A stretch of DNA of 64,000 nucleotides from Pseudisothecium myosuroides (lineage: Eukaryota > Streptophyta > Bryopsida > Hypnales > Lembophyllaceae). Positions 1-12,944 of the stretch are shown here, piece after piece. The stretch covers positions 5,394,001 through 5,458,000 of the forward strand of contig OX637293.1 in the NCBI GenBank assembly GCA_951799445.1, in the 5' to 3' direction. Within the stretch, counting starts at the first letter, position 1. Every line of letters begins with the position of its first letter. The position numbers and the translations under genes are program-made. Under the pieces are notes generated by a model. The model did not search any database. It saw only the letters and a list, made by a program, of their open reading frames with translations, and was not told where the DNA came from.

Positions 1-1737
1 TATGATTGGATTTGTTAAAGAATAAATATTGATGAATATCATAGCCTTGCTTGGGATATAATAAGTATTTTGAAGCAATTTTTTTGCCTCAAATCACTAC
101 GGAATTTCAAGGGTTAATTTAAAATTTTCAAATTATTTTAATATATGTTGTAATTGATGTAATTTTATTTTCATTGTTTAATTTAAAAAATCACAATAAT
201 TTGATTTTTCCATCAAAACTTGTGAAAAAATGAACATCAAAAATTTCGTCTATGAACTATATAAAAGGATAAATTTAGCTTGATAGTGGCATTTGACTTG
301 AAGTTCACTGGCAAGGATGTTGTGGGTGTAAAATGTAAAATAATTAGCTAATAAATCTTCACACCAACAAAATCCATTGCTACTTGTACTTCTTAAAAAA
401 TTTCAAATTAATTGGATTGGTTTTGCTATATTTATTAATGTATTTTCACTTTTTGCTACAAAAGTTATAACTATGACAAATTTTCACAAAAGAAATTGAA
501 ATTTGTTCAATGATAAACAATTTGAGTGACCCATAATAAAAATATGATATTAATACTTGAATACAATATAAAAAGCTAAATTTAGCTGAAACATGATGTT
601 TGACCATTAAAATGCATGATTAATTGGCCCTTTAGGGATTAAGATTGTAGCTTTATTCATGAATCTAAAGTTTTGGTGTGATCTTTTGTAGAAAGGCAAA
701 GTTGGCATAAAATGATGAACTTTGCATTAAAAAATATTGGATCTCAATATAATTAGTTACATGATTTATCAAATCTGGAAGCTATAGTGTTGTAAAATTA
801 TCTCCATCCTAATGTGCTCAAAACATTTTTTATGGATTTGCTGATATCCATGGTTCTACAACCGATTAGAATTCTAATCAATTTCAATGAGAGGATTAAT
901 TTGTAGACCATTAGAATTGTCTAACATATTTTCATGGGGCATGTTTCATAGTGAGATTTGGAGTTGCTTATCAATGACATCATTTGAGTCATAAGTTGGT
1001 TAAGCTTGAGTGTAAAGCAATTGGGCTAATGGACAAGTTAGTGATTGCAACATCAATATAATTAGTATTGTTTTTTAACTTTGTAAGGTACAACTACATA
1101 TCAATGGAGTGAAGGACATTGCTAGAGTCTAATATAATGCTCAATTACTTTAATCCTCTGTACAGACTTGTCAATGGGCCACTATTGGATTTTGAGCCCC
1201 CCTTGTCGTTGTTATCCATGTCAAAGAATAAGATCAAGTGCCACCAATTTAGTGTCATGAATGGAAGTCTAGTCTAAACTTTGAATTGCTAAAGTAATTC
1301 CAATAATTTATATTCTTTCACAACAATCATGTAATTGCACTGCAAACCCTTATTCCTACGCACCTAGCAATGCTTATTGCTTCTTTTTAGCTTTTTGGTT
1401 ATCATTTGCTCTTTTAGCCTATGTGTGTCTTGCATGAGGTACTTTCCTTGCTTTTAAATGTATTTGTCAATTATTGAAGCTTTACAATCTTTGACTTGAA
1501 CTAATGAATGAAAGGTATTGCAGGCAATTCTTTTCAAAGAAGATGAGAGTTCTCTGGGTTGTACCATTGCAAGGTGACAATTGATCCAGTTTCCCCTAGA
1601 TAAGAGTACTTATGCTAGGACGTCAAATTTAAGCAACCCATTCAAGAGAATAATCACATACAGGTGTCAATGTTCTTACTCATGCTTGCCTTTGTATTGA
1701 GGGTTGGTACTCTACATGTATAAGCAAGTGTGGTAGA
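1..1737. other. AT-rich upstream non-coding tract
   Basis: No convincing coding exon was found here. The stretch is AT-rich and looks like decayed repeat DNA. Positions 638-651 read CCCTTTAGGGATTAA-like sequence, resembling the right terminus of the piggyBac-like MITE family seen further along, but only the last dozen or so bases match. Around 1500-1690 a TTGCAG followed by less AT-rich sequence could be a 5' UTR exon of the DUF688 gene that starts at 1738; there is no proof of this. Confidence 0.4.
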
Positions 1738-4700
1738 ATGGAACGACTAATAGGGAAAGACAATAAAAAGAGTGCAGGAAGAAGTAAGAATGTCATTTTC
1801 AAGGAAGCCATTCTTGTTAATGACGAGCGTTCCTATGGGGTAGACCAATTGAAAGGCAATGATGGAGAATTGCCACTTTTCTTTTCTAGTAGTAATCCTC
1901 ATCTAAGTGGCAAAGCTGGTGATTTGAACTTTGATCACAAGCCTAAACAACCTAAATGGTCACTAGGTAGCCAAGAAAGTGGATCTTGGGCAAGTAGCTT
2001 CCGGTTTGAGCTAGACACTCAAGATGACGAGAGGTTGCAAGCGATGCTGAAGCGGGATGAACAAATCCCTACAGGAGAAGCCAATCTAGGGCAAAAGTTT
2101 ACCGACTGTCAGAGCTTGATGGAGTTTGGGACTATTGATGGTGGAAGTTTTCGGTTTAAAGGAAATGAACAACTCCAAAGTGGCAAGCAATGTAGGCACT
2201 TGAAGTCACCGAGGCAGCTCGACTCTTTTACCACAGTCTCTAATGCCAATGAGAGTCAAGGATATGATATTGTTGCGCAATCAAGTGGTAGTTTGAATGA
2301 TGGACCTGCTCGCATCAAAGTCACTATGAATGATCATGTTGTTGCGTCACCAAGGAGAGAAGTTGTACGGAGGCTACGTGATTTGAAGGCTCACCCATTC
2401 AGCCCAAGGTTTTCTTCAGAGGATACTGCAAGCTATCATAAAGAGAAAGCCAAAATTATTGGCGTGAAGGATGACACTCAACAAAGGTTGAAGCCATTGT
2501 TGAAAAATGAGTACGTTGGCAAAGGGAGCTCCAACCCTATCAATCAATATCATTGCAAACCCCAAGTGAACGTGTTGAATGAGCTAGAGATCATGGAGTT
2601 CAAAGAGAAGAGGCGACATAGTTTGAGTTTGCCATCAGAGTTTCGAAGTAATCCTCAGAGAACTCCTCAAGTGCCTTTGCCAATGCACTCGGCCACTTTG
2701 ACATTGAGATTCAGAGACTACAAAAATAAGTTGCGTGATGGACAATCCAAGTCAAACAGGGTTGTGGTAAGCAATATTAATAGCCTTTCTCCTGATCACA
2801 TTCACTCCGAGCGTGTTGCAATTCCATTCACATGGGAAGACGAGCCTGGTAAGCCCAAATCCATAGCAGCAGCTATGGATCGAGTACTAGCTCGTCGGCT
2901 CTCAAGGGATGGAATAGAATATATGGAATTGCAATTGGGTTCGCAGAAAGGCGATGTCAATTCTTCTACTGAGAATGGCCATTCCGAGAAAGGGACCGGC
3001 CCAGAAGCATCGGGACAAAACTTGTTGACTTCTGACAATGGTGATCAACGGAGTGGAAGCCATAGATATTATGGTACAGATTTTTTGAGAGGAATTTCAA
3101 GAGAGGCGAGCTTGAGAAAGTCTACTAGGAGGTATTCTACTAATGAGAAAGAGGCACTCATTGATCTTGATGGATCTGCAGCTGCAAAATTCTTGGTAGA
3201 GGCACTTGAATCACCTTCTGGATCGCATGGCTCTTCACCTACATTTCTTGTGCCTTTCAAGTGGGAAGATGCTCCTGGGAAAGCCAAAGTGGAGACAATA
3301 GCACAGGGACCTAGTAATGAGCTCCAATTGCCTCCTCGGCTAGCTCTTCCATCACTTAGTAGACCTGAGAGCTTCTCAAGCCGCAAGCACAAGGCTTCCT
3401 CTTCATTCGGTGGTTTTTTCTTGCCTTGTTTGGCAGGGTCAATGATGGTTCATCAAAAGGAGTTCACTTCTAGTTACAATCTACCTCCAAGCTTGTCGAG
3501 TCCACCCAAGCCTCTTACACACTTTGGTTTAGTCAGCCATTGCAGTTCAACACCCAAAGAAGGATGTCAAGTTTGGGTGTCAAAATCTGAAACCTCAAAC
3601 CATATCAGTTCTAAGAAGTCATTGATTGAAGCTCAACTGGCACTAGCTCAAAAATGCACCAATTTATCCATCTCGGAGTTGAAAATCAACTCCAATGAGC
3701 CTTCGTCACCCACCACCATCTTGTGCGGTCCTAACAAATATAATAGCCAGACCTCAGGGTCTAGTATTATGTTTTCAAGTGGGGATTTGGAAGACTTTAC
3801 CACGCAAACTCGAAAATCAGCATCCAAGTCAAGTTCAAGCACTTCCTACGAATATATTGAGGAGGATTTGGCAAAAGTTCCAGCGGCTGCAACAACTGAA
3901 TTAGTTGTAGACATTGAACTTCTTGATAGGAAGGGGGCTCCAACATCGAGTGGTTATCTTAACAACAAAGGCGAACCCCTTACTTTGGAAACCTTGCCAA
4001 CATTGCAATCCAAAACAACAAATTCAAGCCCTGAAGCTTCTCCTAAGCATTCTTCCAAGCTTCCTTATACAATGCCCTCTGTAGCAGAACAACTTCTTGC
4101 TTCATGCAGTACTTCTGGCAGAAGACAACTCCTTCAAGACTTAAGTCCTCGATTACTCCATCAATTATCCGGTAGGAGGCACTCCAGGAGCCATTCAAGT
4201 GCCAACATCCCTTACCGACACTTAACATTGGCTAGCCATGAGAAGGTTGTGTCTCCATCTCCACCATACACTTCCTCTATAGAGCTTTTCTCCTCAACTA
4301 CAAATCAACAAACTTCCAAGGCACTTGTTTCTAAGCCTCCACCTATTAGACCACGTCGACGCATCCGACTCATGGTGAGTACAAGCACATTCATTTCTTA
4401 TAGAATTGATTGTTTGGGGGATGAATTCATTCTTGAAGTTCTAAATGCTAGAAAACCAAAGAGACCTTTTAGGATGTAGAGATGTAGACAAAACAATCCA
4501 TTCTTCACTTGGACCTTTCTCACAAAGTCAATTTTCCACCAAATTTAAAACTAACTATATATTTTGAAAGTTGAGAAAGGGAGAAAATATGTAATAAAGT
4601 TAGAGGTGTAGGCAAATGTCCTACCATCCCTTTATCCCCTCCTACCTATAATTTTCAAGGAATGTGCCATGCTCATCAACACCCAACAACATTGTTTTGG

Positions 4701-5465
4701 CTCTAAACAACTCTCTAGATCCTAAAAGTGACTTAAATCAAGTATGAGTCTTGTAGATTGAGAGTGGATTAGTATTAAATTGGTGGAAGATTAATAGTGA
4801 ATTTAAAACAACTTAAGGAGCCTTTTAAACATGATTTTAATTAATGATAAAAAAAAATTTTACTATTACTTCTCTTCATTTGCTAAGTCTCAAATTAAAT
4901 GACTTTCATAGCTTTCAAAATATGTAATTAGTTGTAAAACTTAATGAAGCACGAGATGAAGCATTGACTATGTGGAGAAGCGTCTCAATGAGGAATGAAT
5001 CTATTTGTCGCCAACCCTACATATATATTTTTTCTTATTCTTTTTGGTGTACACTAAACCCTAAACTACAAAAAGAAACAAGAAAATGTAGTTTAGAATA
5101 TCATGTTTGTATAAGGTTATATGATTGTGTTTATAAACATCAGGTTACTTAAAATAAAATGTAGGAAGTGACAAAATACATTATCCAAATACATTGAGGA
5201 TTCTTTAGGATTAAGGTAAAGGACTTCTCTACCTGTGTTTTATTGCTCATAACAGATTTTGCCACATTATTTTACTTTGCATTATTGTAGCTCCATTTTT
5301 GTAGCAAGTGCTCACTTAACACACCAATTTTTGTAAAATTATTTTCAGTCATCAATCTTCAAACTTCTCAAGCGCGCCTTTGGCAGAAAGAGAAGGAGTC
5401 TCAAGTGCAGTGAACCGATGCTTATGTACCTCGATGATGGAAAATCACCGGTTGTAGATGTTTGA
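1738..5465 (+). CDS. DUF688 family protein (two coding exons)
   Basis: This encodes a plant-specific DUF688 protein of about 917 residues. Exon 1 is 1738-4374 (879 codons, ATG then donor GTGAGT); exon 2 is 5349-5465 after an ATTTTCAG acceptor, phase 0, ending at TGA. The family signature is visible twice: IPFTWEDEPGKPK near residues 362-374 and VPFKWEDAPGKAK near 505-517. The rest is hydrophilic, Ser- and basic-rich and probably disordered, with a PRRRIRLM stretch before the intron. Exon 2 adds a short basic tail starting SSIFKLLKRAFGRKRR. No signal peptide or membrane segment is seen. The molecular role of the family is unknown. If the intron is retained, a 34-residue alternative tail ends at 4479. 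A good acceptor (TTTCTTTGCAG) at 5825 suggests a further, probably 3' UTR, exon. Confidence 0.85.
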
Positions 5466-8400
5466 TTCAAGACAACCTACATTTAAGGTACTTGTATGCC
5501 ATTCCTTTATCACTCTGACAATTTCCCTATACTAGGTTACAAAACACCAAAATATTGTTGTTTTTTTGGTTTCTAGTTCAACATCAATTTGAACGTTTTA
5601 CAGTGTACTTATAGCTTAAGAACAGAGTCTTTTAAAACAAAATTGGAAAAAGTGCAATGTAAGGCAATAAAAAATGCACTTGAAAATTTATAAGAACAAG
5701 AATATTTTGTCTTTCGATAGCATAGTCCCGATGTGATTCTCTACTTTCTTGATCTCAAATGTTACTCAATTCTTTTCCCGTCAACCGTCTGATTCACGCC
5801 AATGCCAATATTTTTTTCTTTGCAGACAAAGTCGCGTGCCTACTCTACCAAGAAGTCTAAACCTAGCAACATGGAGCAAACGATTCCAAGTTTGTAGGCC
5901 TCTCTTTGACACACCAATTGAGACGTACCTCAAGTTCAAGACGTTGCAAGAGGTAATCAGATAGTGTTGGAGAGGTTTGCACCTAGCCTCTGTAGTAGAG
6001 CTTGTCAAATTGTGTTAACCGCAGTTCTGTACTACTCAATGTATACTTTGTACCATCAAACAAACAATGTGAGCTTTTGTTGCACACCAAACAAACCATG
6101 TATGAGCAATCAACTTGTAATTAAGATTGTAGAGCATCAAAAGTAGGAGAGAGATGCTTGACTATTATTGTGAAGCTTGGAATGAAGGCAATCACTCTTG
6201 TGCATGAGACCTCCTCTTGTGAGCGACAACGGCAGAGATTTCATTTCCAATTTTCAAAAATGCAGTGTATCTTGTAATTTTGGCTAGAGTGATGAAGTTT
6301 TTTTACATTTCATTACTCCCCTTGTCAAGATTTAAGTGTCCAATCATAGGGATTGTTTTGGTCAAGATTTAAGTGTCCAATGTGCCTTGTATAGCCTCAC
6401 AAGTACATTGAACAATGCTTGCATCCATAAACATTTTGGCCCAAATTCAATTTAGAAGCCAGATTTCAGCTTATGGGGTGCTCGGGGATTAAAGTGAAGG
6501 TGAGTAGGTAATTTGCAATTCGTTCCAATTAATCTTTCTCCACAATTTTACATTTTGGAATACTCTTACCAGTCTCTAGAGCTGTGTTGTTTTAGCATTT
6601 GGTAGACAATTGTATTTCAAAGAATAAAAAACCCTATATTCACGACCCCAAATTCTAAACACCTATATATTAGAAGGGATTTGGGGCCAAGAAAGGGCTG
6701 TTTCAAGCTTGTTCCCCAATCTATCCCCATGTTGTGAACAGTGGTATGGGCTGTCAAAAAAATATATTTAAAAAAAAACAAAAAACTCAAATCTCATTTT
6801 AAGATTTTTTTTTAATTTATATAAAAAATATATGTATATTTTAAATCTGATGTGGCCAAAGTTCGTCCATATCACCCTGCTACAGTGGCGCAATTCCAGC
6901 AGTCGGAAACTCACCAAAACTTGTGGGAGAACCCGTAGGAACTTGTGGCCCTTTAGAGGGCCCGAATTCTCTCTAATGTAAATGTCAAAAAATTAGCGTA
7001 CCTTTTTTAATCTCATGAACTTTCTCGCAATATGACACTTAATTTTGGATGGAGGGAATATTATATTAAGCATACAATATCACTCTTGTTGTCGCAATTT
7101 TTTTATAATTAGCAAATGCTTATTTATTGTGCCACTTGGTACCGTAGCAAGCTTTGACATTATAGATTGATGTCCCAAATCCTCCCTTCTACTACTAATA
7201 ATTATCCTTTTGTAACTTACCATTTTAAGTATTCACCTTGAACATTTTTCATCACAAGTGGCAACACTAATTAGTTCCATTCGAGATGCAGTTTAGGTAC
7301 CTTTTATGATTCGTGGTTTTGGAGCCTATTTCTAAAAGTAAGCACCAATAGTAACCATTGTATTGTGTAGGTCCATTAGTCAAGTAAAGATGAAAGAAGT
7401 TTGTTAAGTAGTTGAATATCTAATGTCAATTCAAATTAGATTGTTCTTAAACCCAACCTTTATCACCTTGTCGGTCTTATAAGATAAATATAGATTTGAA
7501 TTGAACTCTTGCTTTAATTTTGAGATTTAAAACTCATATACAAACTTTATACTGAGTAATAGATGTGGACGGCCCAGTAACCAACAATGTCAAGGACGTA
7601 CTAAGCACATCCAATGAATGACTCTCACGAAACCTACAAAATCTAAGAATATACTTGATGTTCATCCCAAAATACGACTATTTTTGGTTTACTAACCTGA
7701 CAAAGAGTGCCTACTTCAAGAAATTCCCTATTTCAAGAACTATTGAGCATTTCAAATTTTCAAATGTACTCTATTGATACATAGTGACACTATCACACTA
7801 CGTGACACAATCGATGACATGACACAAATAGGGCCTCCAACCTTATATAGTGAAACATATATAGTCCAACCTTATTCACGTCACAGTGAACGTTATTGTT
7901 CTAGTTGAGGCTCTTCCTTCACACTGGGCTCAGTGTCAGAGTTACGCTTCATTGCGAGAAGCTATGGAGGAGCTCTTTGTGAGGAGAGCTTGACTGAGAG
8001 TAGGAAATATATGCATTTCAGAGGAAATGGATGCGGTTGAAATCACCATCTTCATGCGAAGTTGGCATCATTTTGCAGCGGTTCGAGTGGGAGATGAACG
8101 ATTGGTAGCCCTTTTCTTTGCAAAGGATTAACTGTCGAGCGTGTAACCATGTCAGTCTAGGGGCAGAACGACTGTGAATCAGTTGAACGGCAACTGCCAG
8201 AGGCCACCATGTCAAGAGCAGTGATCTCAAAACAGGTTCAGGGTTTTTAGCCAAATGTTCATTTCTGAAAGATTTTTTTTGAATTTACATTGAGGGCAAA
8301 ACAAATTAAGTAGAAACCGAGCGAAATTTAGCCAGTTTTGAGATCGCTGGTCAAGAGTTCTTCACAGAGGCGGAAGAACTGTGAACGTATTTTGAAGCCA

Positions 8401-9463
8401 TTCGTGGAGAAGAGAGAACCTCTTAGGGGAAGCAGTCAGTGTCTTGCGTGAGATTCTTGCATTTCTTGGAATTGGAAATTTGCATTTTCCATCTAATTTC
8501 TTTCCGATTTGGAAATGCCAATAACCTTCTCATCATTTGAGGCAATTCTCGAAACATTCTGTAACCTATCTGACAGGTATCCTCAAAAGTTTGGCTGATT
8601 GTGTCGAAAAAATGAAAAAATAAAAAGTCGGCTGATTCGATTGATCTCGTCACAAGCATATCGTCCTCTTGAGCTAAAGGATGTTATAGTGATTGTAGAG
8701 TTCAACGAATGCCAATAACTGAAAAAGAAAACCCTATCCACTTTGAAATTCTTGCTTTCCTTGTGTTTGGAATCTTGCATCCTTCTACAACTTTCTTTCC
8801 GCTTTGGAAATGTCAATAAACTTCTTATCAATTGAGGCATTTCATAAAACATTCTGTAGCCTATCTGACATGTATCCTTAAAAGTTCGGCTGATTTGAAT
8901 GATCTCGTTCACAAAAATATCCTCCGCTTAAACTAAAGAATGTTACAGAGATCGTAGAGTTCGAATGTTAGTCACTCTAGGAGAGATAGCAGAAATTTGT
9001 GCACGTTGGCTAGGAATCCCTTTAGAGCATGACATTCTTTAGAGGCCTATTGCTGCACCCGAGAATCTGAATCGCTTTTTCTCATTCTATCTGAAATGGT
9101 TGTATGAAGTTTGCACATTTGCTTGTTATCTTGCCAATATTGCGTGGCAAAGAACTGTTTGAGAGTGGAAGAATGCTTAATGAATTCAAGCTTGGGCTAG
9201 TCACAGTGCAACGCTGGTCCTGATCCTCTAAGCTAATGAGATTCCGATGCTGATTCTGAAAGGAAAGGGGGGATAAAGGATGTTGTGAGTGTTGCGGCGA
9301 TCGCCCGTGAACAGTTTAATGACGTGCTGATGTTCTTATGACTTTTGAGATTGAGCATTCAAAATGAAACACAGAGTAGAAGAGGAAGGATATATTTATC
9401 CAGTGATCGCCACAGACTGTTGGAGGCGATCGACGCTGAGAATGACAGTGTGAGATTAGGGTT
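5466..9463. other. Intergenic tract between DUF688 and coiled-coil genes
   Basis: No gene could be supported. 5466-6300 probably includes the 3' UTR of the DUF688 gene and a possible non-coding exon beginning at 5826. 6300-7900 is AT-rich with no recognisable repeat family. 7900-9460 is less AT-rich and contains a decayed tandem duplication (separate entry) and the presumed 5' leader of the next gene, with several CGATCGCC-like words between 9290 and 9440. Short open frames on both strands lack motifs. Confidence 0.4.
8432..8980. repeat. Decayed direct tandem duplication, period about 295 bp
   Basis: Two consecutive copies can be aligned by eye, about 8432-8726 and 8727-8980. Shared landmarks are ATTCTTGC...TTTCTTTCCG.TTTGGAAATG, CATTCTGTA.CCTATCTGACA and GGCTGATT. 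At the 3' side both have a G.T.GTAGAGTTC.A word. Substitutions and small indels are common, so the duplication is old. Open frames on the minus strand within both copies share similar peptides only because the DNA is duplicated. Confidence 0.75.
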
Positions 9464-12400
9464 ATGGCTCATTCATGTGATTTAAGCCAGGCTGGAAGCT
9501 CAGGATCTTTCGACGCAAAGAGACGAGCGCGGCGTGTCCTGGAAGGAGGCATCGTCACGGAGGAACGGTTTTTGCAACTGCAGTGTGAGGTCTACAGCTT
9601 AAGGCGAGAAGCAACCGCAAAGGAGGCAGAACACAAGCTGTGAGCTCGCTATGTCTTTTCCTTACTCCCGTAAATAAAGTGTTGGTCGGTCATTCCAATT
9701 TTGTTATTAAGAACATGATCCATTGCGTGTCAATTAAATCCTGCTGCATTTTAGAAGTCTTCGAATGCTGAACTGCCATGTTGTTCTGGTGATGCCGTTG
9801 CATGCGCATGAGCTCGATCGATTCGTTACTCAAGCAAAGGATTCATGAAATTCAAATAAATGTCGGGCGGGATCATTGCACATTAAGTCCTCTTGCATCA
9901 GTCAGTTCTGCAATTGCACGTAAAGATTCGTGAGTACATTAGTGAAGATTTGATTTTCGTAGTACTCAATACTCATGGTGATGTTGTGGCTGGCAAGCGC
10001 ATCAGCCTGCTAGCTAGGTTATCCAGGGCGGAGGATGCAGCCAAGCGAAACATGCGGGACTGCTTTCAACAGTCGTTGGAGCCTTGTAAAATGAAGAAAA
10101 ACATTATTGCCGCTGTCAATCACACGTTTCGAGTCGACCAAGTGAATCTCGCTTTCTACTGTACACATTCTTAGCTACAGATCAAGTAGATGTATCTGAA
10201 GTGACCGACAGAAGATCTTCAATAGAGCAGTAAGAATTACAATCGTTCTGGATAATATTCTCACTGGAGTCCATAATAATGATTCTAGTACGTGGTCTGG
10301 AGAATATAATATCTGAATGTCAAGGTTGCAGAAAATGCAAGAGCTAGACGATAAGCTAAGGGAGAAGGAGAGACAGATCGAAAAGGTCACAGAGTACAAC
10401 AGACAGTACAAGGCCGACATCCATAGCCTTAAAACAAGGCTCGACATACTGTTGCGAAACACCCGGCGAACGTCGCCGTTTGTCACACCTCGTGACATTC
10501 ACTCTGCGGACTCTGCCCACCATGAAAAGGTAGGCAGTACGTCCTACCTCAAATGTAAGGTAGAGGATATTTTTGTTGTCACTTCAAGCATTTTATCATA
10601 TGTAGGAGGTATATGGAGCTGTGGAGAGATCACTTTGGATACCAACGCCAAATCTGCTACTAGCTGGCAAGGTTTTATCCCTATGTTCTAATTTCTTTTG
10701 CAATTTTAAAATGAGGAGGTTGTAGAACTGTAAATGACAATAGACAACCCTTCAAAGATGAGTGGCTAAAGAAATTTAGCCAAATCATGATTAATACACC
10801 ACGTACTAAGAATTTCATCCAAGGGTATGAGTTGCTGTTGGAAACGAGGGTCAGTGAAGGAGTTGAGTTCAGAACCTTAACGACATTAGTGTCCTCTTCC
10901 TTACAGATACCTTTTGCCCTACTTTGCTGAGAGTGGATCACCATGTGGTAGTGGTGAATAAATTTATGCGAATATGTGTTCCGCTTGCCATCAGGGGGTC
11001 AAGGAGTGCCGCAAAGACATGCAGAGATTCCGAAAGGAGAATCTTAACTTGCAACTCCAGATACGCACCTTGTCCCAACCACCGTCGTCCGCAGAGGCTG
11101 CTACTCAGTCTTCGCAAAGTATGCAAGACATGGCTTGCCAAGTGAGATTTATAATTCCTCCATTGATTGAAGTCAATTTTTGCAAATCTTGGACTATTGT
11201 TAGAATCATTTTCTTCAGCGCGCTCATCCTAACTTAGATATGAATTCGACGATCAAGTTGTTGTGCAATCACGGCACTTGATTATAATTTTATAACACCA
11301 ACAGCTTCAGTGGACCAGGTAATGTTAAAGTAGAACCTCGTTTCGGTACTGTGATCCTAGCATTGGTCGCTGATTCTTAGTCTTGTCCCTTTTGGATTGC
11401 CCTACCAACAGCTCGAAGAAGGGGAATTGCCAGTACAATCGGCACAAGCGGCGTCCACGAAATTGTTAGTTCAACAAATCCAAGAGACTTGGCAACAGCT
11501 CGAAGGCCTGCAGAAGCGATATGAGATATCCATTGAGGAGTTGCAATACTTGAAAGGAAATCACGAGAAAATTCAAGGAAAATTGCGAGATGCCAGCCGC
11601 GACCTTAATGAGGTTTGTTCTTTAATAAAACATATGATATTCGAATAGAGGAACCATGCAACTATTGAAGAGCAACATGAGTTCTTGAACATCAGTCCAC
11701 ACAGTCTATGAACAAATGCATGTCTTGTCTCTTAAAGCTCAAATGTTCTGTAAACTGTTGGTTTTCATATCCAGTGCTGACGATCATTTGCTTCCAATAT
11801 AGTCAATTTTGTCAAATTGCAGCGATATCTGGCACCAAAATTTTTGTCTTTCATCTACACAAAGCTTTAGAAACTAGGACCGGTGTATATTTACGATCAA
11901 AGCCGAAGTCGCGGAATTCCTCCAATTTTATACGAAATTGACGTTCAAAGTCGAATTGTGTGACAGGAACGAAACAAGTCCATGCGCTTAGAGATCTCTG
12001 AGATGCGTCTACAACAGGAGCTAGTTGCTGCCCAGCAGACAAGAATTCTCCTGCAACAGGCACGGCAGCACAATCTGCAGGTATGAATCATTGCCCGTTT
12101 TTTCACCTTACATGGGAGCGCCTGATTCATTTACTCAGTTACAAACCTCAATAATGGTTTATTCAGCAATGAGCCAAGGGTATCGTTGAGAGTCACTAAG
12201 GTTTGTAGTTTATTTTGTTGATCAAATCAACATGAACCAAATCAACATGAACCAAATCACCATTCAGCCTTCTGCAGATTTTGTACTCTCATTCCAACTT
12301 AGTCTAAAATTTCAGGACATATAGAAGTCGATTTCTCGAAGCCGATTTTTCAAAGGATGTTTGTTGAATTTCCAACCACTACCAGCGATAGTATATTTTT

Positions 12401-12944
12401 TCTCTTTTCTATTACCGTCTTGGTAACAATTTTATGTGGGTGATCAATTCAAAAGACCTCTACCTTAAGGGACAGATTGAAATGGGTACTCGCGGCCTTA
12501 AGGTGAAGACTGGAGAAAACTCGATGTTTGTCTATCCTTGCAGCAATCAATATTAAAATCAAAGAGTTGAACTTTCATGAAAAGAGTTCTGACATTTCTA
12601 TGTGGTGTGCATTTTGCATTTTGTAGCTGGAGAATGAAAATGCTGAGTTGATTGCAGCGGCCCTCACAACCCATGTCAAGCCAAAGCCTATCAAAGTTGA
12701 GGACATGATAGTTCAGACTTCACTAGAAAGCCTAAAGCCTATCAACGATGAAGACATGATAGTTCAGACTTCACTAGAAAGCCTAAAGCTTATCAAAGTT
12801 GAGGACATGATAGTTCAGACTTCACTAGAAAGCTTAAAGCTTATCAAAGTTGAGGACATGATAGTTCAGACTTCACTAGAAAGCTTAAAGCTTATCAAAG
12901 TTGAGGACATGATAGTTCAGACTTCACTAGAAAGCCTAGCCTAG
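9464..12944 (+). CDS. Unidentified coiled-coil protein with C-terminal 17-residue repeats
   Basis: Family not recognised. Exons in order: 9464-9639 (starts MAHSCDLSQAG, ends AEHKL before GTGAGC); 10006-about 10085 or 10139 (LLARLSRAEDAAKRN); 10332-10529; 10606-10671; 10995-11141; 11412-11612; 11967-12080; 12627-12944 (TAG). From the third exon on, every junction is phase 0 with GT-AG borders. The 3' border of exon 2 is unresolved: T|GTAAAA breaks the frame, while CAA|GTGAAT keeps it but is a weak donor. The product is about 430-450 residues, very rich in E, K, Q, R and L heptads (for example KLREKERQIEKV, QQELVAAQQTRILLQQ), with no membrane segment. The last exon holds five copies of a DMIVQTSLESL repeat. 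Most residues lie in predicted coiled coil, suggesting a cytoskeletal, basal-body or scaffold role; that is inference only. Confidence 0.7.
12696..12944 (+). repeat. Coding minisatellite, 51-bp unit x about 5
   Basis: Units start at 12696, 12747, 12798, 12849 and 12900 (period 51 bp). They are nearly identical: units 3 and 4 appear the same, and unit 2 begins GATGAAG instead of GTTGAGG. Each encodes 17 residues containing VEDMIVQTSLESLKLI. The last unit runs into the TAG stop of the coiled-coil gene. The near identity at DNA level implies recent expansion or homogenisation. Because the period is divisible by three, copy-number change keeps the frame. Confidence 0.95.

Noticed and set aside
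638..651. CCCTTTAGGGATTAA as a MITE right end
   Set aside because: Only the terminal bases match and the upstream interior does not align, so it was not listed as an element.
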